A stretch of DNA of 64,000 bases from DATJPW01 sp035506215. Its GTDB lineage: Bacteria > Desulfobacterota > Desulfomonilia > Desulfomonilales > Desulfomonilaceae. The notes beneath the pieces were generated by a model. It saw only the letters and a program-made list of their open reading frames with translations. It ran no database searches and had not been told where the DNA came from. Each line of letters begins with the position of its first letter. Position 1 is the first letter of the stretch. Of the stretch, positions 17,359 to 25,820 are shown piece after piece. A program made the translations under genes and the position numbers. Where the stretch lies: the NCBI GenBank assembly GCA_035506215.1, contig DATJPW010000199.1, positions 11,063 through 75,062 of the forward strand, written 5' to 3'.

Positions 17359-18543
17359 TTATTCGTATCCGAATCTCCAGGAAACGTTATCCATCGGGAG
17401 ATCATCCAATTTTGCCGTTTTCAAGCTCCTGAATCTCGGAATCATCTCATCGAGGCTGTCTCCACCAAGCTTTTCCGCGAGCGCATCTGCAACAACGAAG
17501 GCCATCATCGCTTCGGCCACAACCGCGGCTCTGGGCACAGCGCAAATATCGCTACGTTCGTAAATCGTCGTAGCCGTTTTTCCCGTGGCCAGATCAACTG
17601 AGGCGATCCCACGGAGAGTGGTGCTGATGGGTTTCATTGCTGCGCGGATTACAAGCGGCTCTCCATTGGTCATGCCTCCCTCAACGCCGCCTGCCCGATT
17701 AAATGCACGCCTAATAGCGACGTTTGAGTCGCTTTGTTCCAGCACTATTTTGTCGTGAACCTTTGTTCCCGTGGCCGTCGCGTCCTGAAACGCAGACCCG
17801 AACTCGACACCCTTTATTGCCGGAATAGAGGCCACGGCAGCCATTAACCTAGCACTGAGCCTGCGGTCCCACTGTACGTGACTTCCCAGACCGGGGGGCA
17901 CGTTCAGTCCGACGCATTGGAAAACGCCTCCAAGAGTCTCGCCGGCTCCAAGTGCCTGTCTGATCTCTCCGAGCATTGCCTCCGAGGATTGCTCGTCAGG
18001 ACAACGAACCGGGCTGGCTTCGGCTCGTCGAAATAAGTCCTCGTGGTTGGATGACTCTGAGATATTAGCCGCGACAGTTCCTATGGACAGTACATACGAG
18101 CCGATGGTCACATTGAATCGGGCCAAAAACTTCCGACAGATAGCTCCAACAGCCACACGCGCGGCCGTTTCTCTGGCGGAGGCCCTTTCCAACCCCAGCC
18201 TTAGATCTCCGTACCCATACTTGATAGCGGCTGTAAGGTCCGCGTGTCCCGGTCGAGGAACGGTCATCGGCGCGATATCCCTTTCGCTCCACGCCTTGAA
18301 GTCCTTGTTTGGAATGACCATCGAAATCGGAGCGCCCGTACTACGGCCGGCCATGACACCGCCTGTTATTTTGACGACATCCTTCTCTATCGACATGCGT
18401 TCGCCGGACCCCTCACTTCGTTGCCGCCGGGCGAGGTCATTGTCTATGTCCTCTCGCGTCAACCCGAGACCCGCGGGCAAACCTTCCAGTATTACCGTTA
18501 ATTCCGGTCCATGAGATTCGCCTGCTGTGAGAAACCTCAACAT
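17359..18543 (-). CDS. aroC: Chorismate synthase
   Basis: 394 aa. FMN-dependent 1,4-elimination of EPSP phosphate to give chorismate. The N-terminus has LTAGESHGPEL, the family signature; RPGHADLTAAIKYGY, ERASARETAARVA and NRAGGVEGGMTNGE follow. The start overlaps the aroE stop by seven bases. Confidence 0.96.
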   Translation of the reverse strand: MLRFLTAGESHGPELTVILEGLPAGLGLTREDIDNDLARRQRSEGSGERMSIEKDVVKITGGVMAGRSTGAPISMVIPNKDFKAWSERDIAPMTVPRPGHADLTAAIKYGYGDLRLGLERASARETAARVAVGAICRKFLARFNVTIGSYVLSIGTVAANISESSNHEDLFRRAEASPVRCPDEQSSEAMLGEIRQALGAGETLGGVFQCVGLNVPPGLGSHVQWDRRLSARLMAAVASIPAIKGVEFGSAFQDATATGTKVHDKIVLEQSDSNVAIRRAFNRAGGVEGGMTNGEPLVIRAAMKPISTTLRGIASVDLATGKTATTIYERSDICAVPRAAVVAEAMMAFVVADALAEKLGGDSLDEMIPRFRSLKTAKLDDLPMDNVSWRFGYE

Positions 18544-19379
18544 AACGTCACCGCTCTCCTCATTGCCTCAAGTGGAGCCGGAATGCCCGTCCATATGTTA
18601 AAAGCGAGTGCGGCCTGATGAACCAGCATGCCCAGACCGTTCACCGCTCTAACGCCATTTTTCAGGGCCTGTTCGATAAACGGGGTTATCGGAGGGTTGT
18701 ACACGAGGTCGTAGACCAATCCGCACTTTGGAAACATAGCTTTCTCAGGCCATGGGGACGAGCTAAACTGTGGCGGCATGCCCAGTGGGGTCGTGTTTAT
18801 GACCATGTCAGCATTTATGCGCTGCAGCGAGAGTTGGTCATACGTCATGGCGCCGGGATTTGTCGCGGGAAAGAACTTTCTGAAATGTTCGGCTACCTTG
18901 GCGGTCGTCTCAATGCTCCTACCGCACAGAGTTACACGAGCGCCTTTGGATAACAGGGCGTATGCCACAGAGCGGGCCGAGCCCCCAGATCCCAGGATCA
19001 GCGCCTCGGAACCTTCCGGATCAAAAGGGATTTCAGCAAGATGATTCAGGAAACCTTGCCAGTCGGTGTTGTCTCCGAGGACCCGTCCATCGTGGATCTT
19101 GATCGTGTTAACGGACCCAATCCGTGCTGCCTCGTCCGACACTCTGTCAAGAAACGGAAGCACCTTTTCCTTATGAGGGACCGTCACGTTGACCCCCATG
19201 AACCCAAGCGAGCAGAGCCCCCTTACCGCTTCTCCCAGATGTTTCGGCCGCACTGGGAGCGGCACATAGATACAGTCCATGCCCGTTGCCTCAAACGCGA
19301 TATTGTGCATGGCAGGACTGAGGCTGTGAGAGATCGGGTCCCCGATGATTCCGAGAAGTTTTGTTGTTCCCTTCACCAT
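18537..19379 (-). CDS. aroE: Shikimate dehydrogenase
   Basis: 280 aa. NADP-dependent reduction of 3-dehydroshikimate. Substrate motif SHSLSPAMHN near residue 17, catalytic Lys in VTVPHKEKVLPFLD, dinucleotide motif LGSGGSARSVAYAL, and NTTPLGMPP. Overlaps aroA upstream by seven bases. Confidence 0.96.
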   Translation of the reverse strand: MVKGTTKLLGIIGDPISHSLSPAMHNIAFEATGMDCIYVPLPVRPKHLGEAVRGLCSLGFMGVNVTVPHKEKVLPFLDRVSDEAARIGSVNTIKIHDGRVLGDNTDWQGFLNHLAEIPFDPEGSEALILGSGGSARSVAYALLSKGARVTLCGRSIETTAKVAEHFRKFFPATNPGAMTYDQLSLQRINADMVINTTPLGMPPQFSSSPWPEKAMFPKCGLVYDLVYNPPITPFIEQALKNGVRAVNGLGMLVHQAALAFNIWTGIPAPLEAMRRAVTLC

Positions 19380-20704
19380 TCGACATCAGCTCCAAGGCGC
19401 CTGAGGACTTCCGGGAATCCGGGAAACGACTCACGGATCACATGGCACTCCTCGACTACAGTTTCTCCATTCGCGACCAGCCCCGCGACCGCGAGGCTCA
19501 TAGCCAGCCTATGATCGCCACGGCCGTTTACCACTGCTCCTTGAAGGCGTACAGGGCCGTGGATCTCGAACCCGTCGGAGCGAGTTTGAATAACCGCTCC
19601 CATTTTGCCAAGTTCTTCAGCCAAAGCCTGAATCCTGTCGCTTTCTTTGAAACGAAGTTCCGTTGCGTCTCGCACCGTGGTCATTCCTTCTGCCTGGGTG
19701 GCCGCGACGGCAAATATAGGAAATTCGTCGATCATCCTGGTAACCAATCGGCCCCCAATGGCGGCGCCGCGTAACACGGCGGACCGAACTGTTATGGAGC
19801 CGGTTGGCTCACCGTTCGAGTCCGGTCCCTCCGAGATACTTATATCCGCGGCCATGGAATCAAGCGCCTCGAACAATCCGGTACGGCCTGGATTCAAACA
19901 GAGATTGGGCATTTCGATTTCAGAATCGGTAACCAGCAAGCCGGCGACCGCCAGGAATGCGGCTGAGGACGGGTCTGACGGGAGCCGCAGGTTCAACGGC
20001 GGCAAAGAAGCGCCATCCGCCAACAACGTCACCACATGGCGGCCCTGCTTGTCTTCCCGGTCTTCCAGAGGAACGCCCAAGCCCCGTAACAATCGTTCCA
20101 GATGGTCCCGGCTGGGGTGCGGTTCGATAACGGTGGTGGGACCGTCTGAGAAAAGACCGGCCAGCAGCAGAGCCGACTTGACTTGAGCGCTTGCAAGAGG
20201 AAGGACGTGTTCAGACGATCGCAAACGGGAAGGAGAGAACATGAGCGGAGCATTTCCATTGAGAGTCCGAATGTCTGCTCCTTTCGCCTTCAGCGGTTCC
20301 ACTATTCGATCCATCGGCCTCATACGCAGACGTCGATTCCCATCAAGCGTAGAGTGAAACACCTGACCTGCCAAGGCACCGGCGAGCAATCGCATGGTAG
20401 TAGCCGAACCACGACAGTTCAGGGGACCGGAAGGTGGGATCAGGCCGCGCAAAGTCCGACCTTGTATTAGCAAAGCAGGATACCCGGGTTCTTTTGTTAT
20501 GTTCACATCAACGCCCAGAGCCAGAAGACACTCAATCATGGTCTCGGTAACGCCGGCCATCAGACAATTCTCGATTCGCGATACTCCGTCTGCCAACGAT
20601 GCAATTAGGAGCGACCTGTGTGATAGGGACTTATCACCCGGAAGTAAAATCCGCCCCTTGAGGGGACCGCCAGACCGAATTCTGAGTCTCTTACGGTCGG
20701 ACAT
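19373..20704 (-). CDS. aroA: EPSP synthase (3-phosphoshikimate 1-carboxyvinyltransferase)
   Basis: 443 aa. Joins phosphoenolpyruvate to shikimate 3-phosphate. LPGDKSLSHRSLL at the N-terminus, CRGSATTMRLLAGAL (the PEP-site loop; the usual class I run NSGTTMRL is altered to RGSATTMRL), and RFKESDRIQALAEEL near the C-terminus. It follows tyrA by 24 bases. Confidence 0.95.
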   Translation of the reverse strand: MSDRKRLRIRSGGPLKGRILLPGDKSLSHRSLLIASLADGVSRIENCLMAGVTETMIECLLALGVDVNITKEPGYPALLIQGRTLRGLIPPSGPLNCRGSATTMRLLAGALAGQVFHSTLDGNRRLRMRPMDRIVEPLKAKGADIRTLNGNAPLMFSPSRLRSSEHVLPLASAQVKSALLLAGLFSDGPTTVIEPHPSRDHLERLLRGLGVPLEDREDKQGRHVVTLLADGASLPPLNLRLPSDPSSAAFLAVAGLLVTDSEIEMPNLCLNPGRTGLFEALDSMAADISISEGPDSNGEPTGSITVRSAVLRGAAIGGRLVTRMIDEFPIFAVAATQAEGMTTVRDATELRFKESDRIQALAEELGKMGAVIQTRSDGFEIHGPVRLQGAVVNGRGDHRLAMSLAVAGLVANGETVVEECHVIRESFPGFPEVLRRLGADVEW

Positions 20705-20728
20705 GCGCTCTTATCCTCGTTTTCCTAC

Positions 20729-21679
20729 TCAGCCGGTTTGGAACATGCCGATCCGCCGGTCTCGAATTTGTCCCAGCATGTCCCGGAGGTCGTCCTCGTT
20801 ACTATCGATCATTAACTGAGCGATCCGTCCAATGCGGCTCGAAGCCAGGCCGAGCATGTTAACAATGTTATTACGATTGGCCGCCAATATGTCGATCATC
20901 ATCGTGAGGTCACTTGAGGCGACCCTTGAGGTATCCCGAAATCCACCGGCTGCAAGTTTCCAAATCTCGGGGCGCTCTCCAGCCGTATCTTCGGCAACCC
21001 CGATGAGCGTTGCGGCGAGCACATAGGGAAGATGACTGACGCATGACACAACAATATCGTGAGCCTCCGCGTCCATAAAGATTTGCCGAGCCCCTACGGC
21101 CTTGATCATCGCTTGTACAAGCAACATTGCTCCGGCATCAGTGTTTTTCGACGGAGTGAGCACCCAAACCTTGTTCCGGAAGAGCTCCGGCTCCGCCGCT
21201 GCCAGTCCGGAGGTCTCCTTTCCGCACATTGGATGGCCGCCAATAGCACGGATTGACATGGGCAGACTGTCCATAGCCTTGACAACCCCGGTTTTCACAC
21301 TCCCCATATCCGTGATAACCGAGTCCGGCTTGACAAACCGATGGATCTCCGACACCTGATGTTCGATGGTTCGAACCGGCGTCGCCAGCACCACCAGGTC
21401 AGCCGGCTCCAGAATCCGTTCCGGATCGGTTCCGGCACTGTGAGCGGCCCCGATAGCGACAATCTCCTCCGCTGCCTTCTCTCGGCGCACCAGTGCTCTG
21501 ACCTCCTTGCACGCGCCGACTTTGACAAGCGCCTTGCCCAGACTGCCTCCCATGAGACCCATACCGACGATTGTCACGATGGCGGTCGAAAGAGGCAATG
21601 GCTGATCCTCTGCAGTTTCACAAGAAACTGGCGATAAATCTCTTTTCTTCAAATCTTCTCCAAGCGATGAACTTGTCAC
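20729..21679 (-). CDS. tyrA: Prephenate dehydrogenase
   Basis: 316 aa. NAD(P)-dependent oxidative decarboxylation toward tyrosine. Rossmann motif VGMGLMGGSLGKAL near residue 40, DMGSVKTGVV, GGHPMCGKETSG, and the all-helical C-terminal dimerisation part. No ACT domain and no chorismate mutase domain is visible, so chorismate mutase activity must come from PheA or elsewhere. GTG start overlaps the aroF stop as GTGA. Confidence 0.93.
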   Translation of the reverse strand: MTSSSLGEDLKKRDLSPVSCETAEDQPLPLSTAIVTIVGMGLMGGSLGKALVKVGACKEVRALVRREKAAEEIVAIGAAHSAGTDPERILEPADLVVLATPVRTIEHQVSEIHRFVKPDSVITDMGSVKTGVVKAMDSLPMSIRAIGGHPMCGKETSGLAAAEPELFRNKVWVLTPSKNTDAGAMLLVQAMIKAVGARQIFMDAEAHDIVVSCVSHLPYVLAATLIGVAEDTAGERPEIWKLAAGGFRDTSRVASSDLTMMIDILAANRNNIVNMLGLASSRIGRIAQLMIDSNEDDLRDMLGQIRDRRIGMFQTG

Positions 21680-22689
21680 AGAGTCCTGCCCACTGCCTCG
21701 GCCACTGGCCGCAACTGTTCCATGAGGGTCTCAAACTCCTGCGGCCGGAGGCTTTGAATCCCGTCGGAAAGAGCGTTCTCGGGGTCCGGATGCACCTCGA
21801 TCATCAGTCCGTCCGCGCCTGCAGCTATTGCCGCGCGACTCACGGCCGCAACGTATTCACGTTTACCTGTGCCGTGACTGGGATCAACTACAACGGGAAG
21901 ATGGCTCATAGACTTAAGGACGGGAATGGCGTTTATATCGACGGTATTCCGGGTGCAAGTTTCGAATGTCCGTATTCCCCGCTCGCACAGGATTACTCTG
22001 GGATTGTTGTGGCTCAGGATGTATTCCGCGGCGTTCAAGAATTCTTCGATGGTGCTGCTGAGCGCTCTTTTAAGGAGTACAGGTTTGTGGGACGTGCCCA
22101 CGGCGTTGAGCAAGGCATAGTTTTGCATGTTTCTAGCCCCGACTTGAAGCACGTCGGCATACTGAGCCACTAGCGGCACTTGTTCGGGAGAAACGACCTC
22201 GGTGACCACCGCCAGTCCCACCATGTCCCTAGCCTCGGCAAGGATTTTGAGACCCTCCTCACCTAGACCTTGGAAGCTGTACGGAGAAGTCCTCGGTTTG
22301 AAAGCCCCTCCGCGAAGAGCTTGTGCACCGCCTTTCTTCACCGCCAGTGCCGCCTGAATCAGTTGCTCTCTGCTCTCCACAGCGCAAGGTCCTGCAATGA
22401 TAATGATCTTCTTGCTTCCAATTTGTGACCCGTCTATGGAGAAGACAGTGTCTTCCTCTCGGAAATCACGGCTGGCGAGCATGACCGGGCCCGAGGAGCG
22501 GATCACTCGCTCTACTCCGTCAAGGTACTCCAGGATGTCGGCTTCTTCCCCATTGGTGGCCCCTATGACGCCAATGGCAGTGTGGACCCTTCCTTTGGAC
22601 AGATGGGCCCTAGATCCCAGGGTCTCTATTTTGAAGAGGACCCGGGCAACTTGATCCTCCGTCGCGTCTTGTTTCATTAAGACCACCAT
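21676..22689 (-). CDS. aroF: DAHP synthase, type I-beta with N-terminal regulatory domain
   Basis: 337 aa. First committed step: PEP plus erythrose 4-phosphate. Residues about 1-75 form the ferredoxin-like regulatory domain known from the Thermotoga enzyme; the barrel follows with IIAGPCAVESREQL, LRGGAFKPRTSPYSFQG, LLKRALSST, and DPSHGTGKREYV (metal ligands). First gene of the long minus-strand aro series, with GGGGAGG five bases ahead. It lies behind an attenuator with a leader peptide rich in aromatic codons, so expression should answer to aromatic aminoacyl-tRNA charging as well as allosteric control. Confidence 0.94.
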   Translation of the reverse strand: MVVLMKQDATEDQVARVLFKIETLGSRAHLSKGRVHTAIGVIGATNGEEADILEYLDGVERVIRSSGPVMLASRDFREEDTVFSIDGSQIGSKKIIIIAGPCAVESREQLIQAALAVKKGGAQALRGGAFKPRTSPYSFQGLGEEGLKILAEARDMVGLAVVTEVVSPEQVPLVAQYADVLQVGARNMQNYALLNAVGTSHKPVLLKRALSSTIEEFLNAAEYILSHNNPRVILCERGIRTFETCTRNTVDINAIPVLKSMSHLPVVVDPSHGTGKREYVAAVSRAAIAAGADGLMIEVHPDPENALSDGIQSLRPQEFETLMEQLRPVAEAVGRTL

Positions 22690-22704
22690 GTTTTCCTCCC
22701 CAAA

Positions 22705-22744
22705 AAAAAGAAGATGCGGAGCGCTTGCTCCGCATCTTCTTTTT
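22705..22744 (-). terminator. aroF attenuator terminator
   Basis: On the minus strand AAAAAGAAGATGCGGAGC, loop AAGC, GCTCCGCATCTTCTTTTT: 18 perfect base pairs ending in a run of T. It ends only 15 bases before the aroF start codon. A competing pairing exists: GCGCGCTCC just after the leader stop (22779-22771) can pair with GGAGC-AA-GCGC (22731-22721), nine pairs with a two-base bulge, which breaks the terminator. Confidence 0.92.
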
Positions 22745-22780
22745 GTATTGGTTACAACGAGCTAACAGTGGGAGCGCGCG

Positions 22781-22855
22781 TCATCCTCCTGGGGGCACAA
22801 AATACCACCAAAAATAATATCGATTAACCGCGCCCGACTGTAGATCGCTGTTCAT
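22781..22855 (-). CDS. Leader peptide with Tyr, Phe and Trp codons, upstream of aroF
   Basis: 24 codons starting MNSDLQSGAVN, then RYYFWWYFV and a short PPGG end: seven consecutive aromatic codons (three Tyr, two Phe, two Trp). A consensus promoter lies upstream and a perfect rho-independent terminator downstream. The ribosome site is weak (GAGG 13 bases ahead). By analogy with trp and phe leaders, shortage of any of the three charged tRNAs should stall the ribosome in this run and favour read-through into aroF. The mechanism is inferred; the codon run, promoter and hairpin are read directly. Confidence 0.88.
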   Translation of the reverse strand: MNSDLQSGAVNRYYFWWYFVPPGG

Positions 22856-22882
22856 GATCTCGAAGATACCTCGTTGTGATTG

Positions 22883-22912
22883 AATGTACCACCAGCCTGC
22901 GGCCTCGGTCAA
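22883..22912 (-). promoter_or_regulatory. Promoter of the aroF leader
   Basis: Minus strand TTGACC (22912-22907), 18 bases, TACATT (22888-22883). The expected transcription start near 22876 leaves about 20 bases before the leader ATG. Confidence 0.65.
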
Positions 22913-23069
22913 GGATTTTTTTTCGTGCCATGATTTCCGGTCAGGATTAGACGCACGACAGACATGATTTTTTGGGCCGCATAGTGCTATATATCAGGGG
23001 CCTGGATGCTATCCATGCATGCGCAAAATTTCCTTACGGCGGCTTCCGCAGTGCCGAAACGAGGGACTA

Positions 23070-24149
23070 ATGGTGGACGAAAAGCTTGATGACTTACGAT
23101 CCAAAATTGATGACCTGGACCTCCGGATTCTTGATCTCCTTAACCAAAGGATGACACTTTCTCTGGAAATCGGAAGCTTGAAGGCAGCAGAAAAGCAAAA
23201 CGCAGTTGACAGGGTTCGCGAGGAAGAGATCATCCGCCGTCTAGCGGAGCACAATGCCGGTCCAATCCTTCACGAGACTCTGGTGGCCGTGTATCAGGAA
23301 ATATTCTCAGGATCACGAGCACTCCAGACTTCATTGACCATAGCCTATCTCGGCCCACCTGGCACGCATACACACGAGGCAGCGCTGAAAAGGTTTGGAA
23401 ACTCGCATTTATTCTCGTCCTGTTCGAGTGTGAAGGAAGTTTTTGATGAAGTAGATCGAGCTACGGCGGATTTCGGGGTTGTCCCGGTGGAGAACAGCAT
23501 CGAGGGGTCGGTGCGCGAGACCCTGGATTCATTGATGACTTCACGAATCGGCATCTGTGGTGAAATATCCCTGCGCATCAGACACGCTCTCATGAATCTC
23601 AGCGGCAAGACGGAAGACATTCGCTTGGTGGTGTCTCATCCCCAGGCCCTTGCACAATGCCGCCAGTGGCTGAACCGCCGCTTGCCGGAGATCCCCGTCC
23701 AAGAGACTTCGAGTACTGCGAAGGCCGCAGAAATGACCTTGCGAGACTCCGGCACGGCAGCGGTGGCAAATGAGAGCGTGGCCAAAAGACTAGGTCTTCA
23801 TATAATAAGCGGAGACATCCAAGACATGCCCGAGAACTTCACACGATTTCTCGTGCTGGGTGCTCTCAAGTCCGCTGCGACCGGCCGCGACAGAACTTCC
23901 ATCGTATTTTGGACGGAAGATAGGCCTGGTGCACTTTTCAACATTCTTGAAGCGTTCGCGCGGCACAACATCAATCTGTCCAGGATAGAATCCAGGCCGG
24001 ACAGAGGGACCGTCCCATGGAAGTACGCTTTTTTCGTAGACCTGGAAGGTCACCAAGACGAGCCAAGGGTGGCAACTTGCTTGAAGGAAATCGAAGGCCT
24101 GAGGACAATGGTGAAGATCCTGGGCTCCTTCCCAGTCCAAGCATTGTGA
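23070..24149 (+). CDS. pheA: Bifunctional chorismate mutase / prephenate dehydratase
   Basis: 359 aa. Residues about 1-90 are an AroQ-type chorismate mutase (MVDEKLDDLRSKIDDLD, LLNQRMTLSLEIG), about 95-275 prephenate dehydratase (AYLGPPGTHTHEAA, VVPVENSIEGSV), and about 280-359 an ACT domain (RPGALFNILEAFARHNINLSRIESRP) for phenylalanine feedback. The dehydratase TRF motif is in ENFTRFLVL. Divergent from aroF. Start ATG at 23070 has GAGGG upstream; the frame also opens at 23019. No Phe-rich leader or terminator was found ahead of it. Confidence 0.94.
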   Translation: MVDEKLDDLRSKIDDLDLRILDLLNQRMTLSLEIGSLKAAEKQNAVDRVREEEIIRRLAEHNAGPILHETLVAVYQEIFSGSRALQTSLTIAYLGPPGTHTHEAALKRFGNSHLFSSCSSVKEVFDEVDRATADFGVVPVENSIEGSVRETLDSLMTSRIGICGEISLRIRHALMNLSGKTEDIRLVVSHPQALAQCRQWLNRRLPEIPVQETSSTAKAAEMTLRDSGTAAVANESVAKRLGLHIISGDIQDMPENFTRFLVLGALKSAATGRDRTSIVFWTEDRPGALFNILEAFARHNINLSRIESRPDRGTVPWKYAFFVDLEGHQDEPRVATCLKEIEGLRTMVKILGSFPVQAL

Positions 24150-24219
24150 CCTCGGCCGGCAAAGGCTAGTACTCAAATTTCGAGTTCCTGGAGCTTTTCT
24201 TCACTGGGGAATACAAGAG

Positions 24220-25737
24220 TTGATTGGAAGCTCATTCCGGAAAAAACCCACAAATCGGGCTAACGAGAGCAAAGTTCAAGCCGGACTGCAGGCCCTCCTC
24301 TACGAAGGTGTCTGCTCGCAACTCATGGATACACTTACCAGTGGGGCGTTTCTGGTTGCCTTTGCCCTCCTGATGGGCGCTTCGAACACTGTGGTGGGGC
24401 TTCTGGCAGCCGTCTCACCTCTCACGCAGCTACTTCAGATTCCAGCGATATACCTTGTCGACAGAGCAGCGTCGCGCAAGGTGCTCGTCGTGCTCTCTTC
24501 TTTTTTGAGCCGGATCTCATGGCTGGTTGTTGCAATAATCCCGTGGCTTGTGGTGGGCGAACAAAGGGTGTCTGTTCTGCTTCTATGCCTTTTCCTTTAT
24601 TTTGGGCTGGGGACTGTTTCCGCTTGCGGGTTCAATCCTTGGATACGGGATTTTGTCCCGGAAAAGATCATGGGGCGGTACTTCGGCAAGCGCATGGCCA
24701 TCGGTACGGCCGCGGGCGCTGCGTTGGCCTTGCTGGCCGGTGTGGGTCTTCAACTGGGAAAGTGGTATGTGCCCAATCAATTTGTTCCTTATAGTGCATT
24801 ATTCCTGCTCGGGGGGATTGTTGGTCTCTCGGGAGTGTACTTCCTGTCGCAGGTCCCCGAGCCCAAGGTGAGGAAGCGTAGGCCCCAAGGCGTGTTTAAG
24901 GCATTGGGCCAGCCGTTTCGTGACCTCAACTTCCGCCGACTTCTCATCTTCCTGGGCATCTTATTCTTCGCAATCAACGTGTCCGGTCCGTTCTACGCGG
25001 TGTACATGATCAAGCGGCTCGATCTGTCGATGGCGCTGGTGATCGGTCTCCAGGTTCTCAGCCAGATCATGAGCGTACTGTCCTTCCGCATGTGGGGAAA
25101 CACCGCAGACGGTTTCAGTAATAAGTCGGTCCTCATTGTGTCCGGGTACATGTACATGATCAGTGTTCTGCTATGGCCGTTTCTATTACTGTCTGACACC
25201 TACTTGTTTATGCTCCCGCTGCTCGTGGTAGTTCACGCGCTCACCGGCGTATCCGCCGCCGGCATTAATCTCTGCACAGCAAACATTGCTCTCAAGGCGG
25301 CTCCTCGTGGTAAGGCCACATCCTTCCTGGCAATGAACACTCTCGTGCATGGTGTTGCCGCGGCCACTGCGCCGATTCTTGGCGGAATTGTTGCCGATAG
25401 GTTGACTGAACCGGGGTTGTCTCTCACACTCCATTGGTTGCCCACTGACATACGATCTTTCCTCGCTCTCCCAATCTCCGGCCTGTTCGGGCTCCACTCC
25501 CTTTTCTTTCTCACGGCAGTTATAGGCCTATACTCAATGCACCGTTTACGCGCAGTGCATGAAGCGGGTGAGGTAGATGGACATGTTGTGATTGCGCATC
25601 TCGCGGCCCAGGCGAGGAAGGCTGTCTGGCATGTATCCAACGCTGTCGGATCGCGCCGTTTGTACGGCTTTTCGTTCGCCGATCTCAAAAAGACGGTTCC
25701 GGATCCCAAGGGCGCATTGGGAGACGATGATCGCTGA
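24220..25737 (+). CDS. Major facilitator superfamily transporter
   Basis: 505 aa, about 11-12 membrane segments, with a basic N-terminal tail and a long charged C-terminal tail. YLVDRAASRK after TM2 resembles the MFS A-motif. A TTG start is the only one that precedes the conserved N-terminal region; no strong ribosome site is seen. It follows pheA by 70 bases on the same strand but its role there is unknown; it may serve export of an aromatic metabolite. Confidence 0.75.
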   Translation: MIGSSFRKKPTNRANESKVQAGLQALLYEGVCSQLMDTLTSGAFLVAFALLMGASNTVVGLLAAVSPLTQLLQIPAIYLVDRAASRKVLVVLSSFLSRISWLVVAIIPWLVVGEQRVSVLLLCLFLYFGLGTVSACGFNPWIRDFVPEKIMGRYFGKRMAIGTAAGAALALLAGVGLQLGKWYVPNQFVPYSALFLLGGIVGLSGVYFLSQVPEPKVRKRRPQGVFKALGQPFRDLNFRRLLIFLGILFFAINVSGPFYAVYMIKRLDLSMALVIGLQVLSQIMSVLSFRMWGNTADGFSNKSVLIVSGYMYMISVLLWPFLLLSDTYLFMLPLLVVVHALTGVSAAGINLCTANIALKAAPRGKATSFLAMNTLVHGVAAATAPILGGIVADRLTEPGLSLTLHWLPTDIRSFLALPISGLFGLHSLFFLTAVIGLYSMHRLRAVHEAGEVDGHVVIAHLAAQARKAVWHVSNAVGSRRLYGFSFADLKKTVPDPKGALGDDDR

Positions 25738-25820
25738 CGCTCACGGAGAAACGAGTGTCCGCGTCGGCTGCTGCCGGTACTGTAATCGCAAGGAGAGGTC
25801 CTCAGGAGCAGACGATACCG

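Noticed and set aside
22974..22994. Mini ORF MIFWAA upstream of pheA as a possible phe leader
   Set aside because: Only one Phe and one Trp codon, no ribosome site, no terminator hairpin before pheA.
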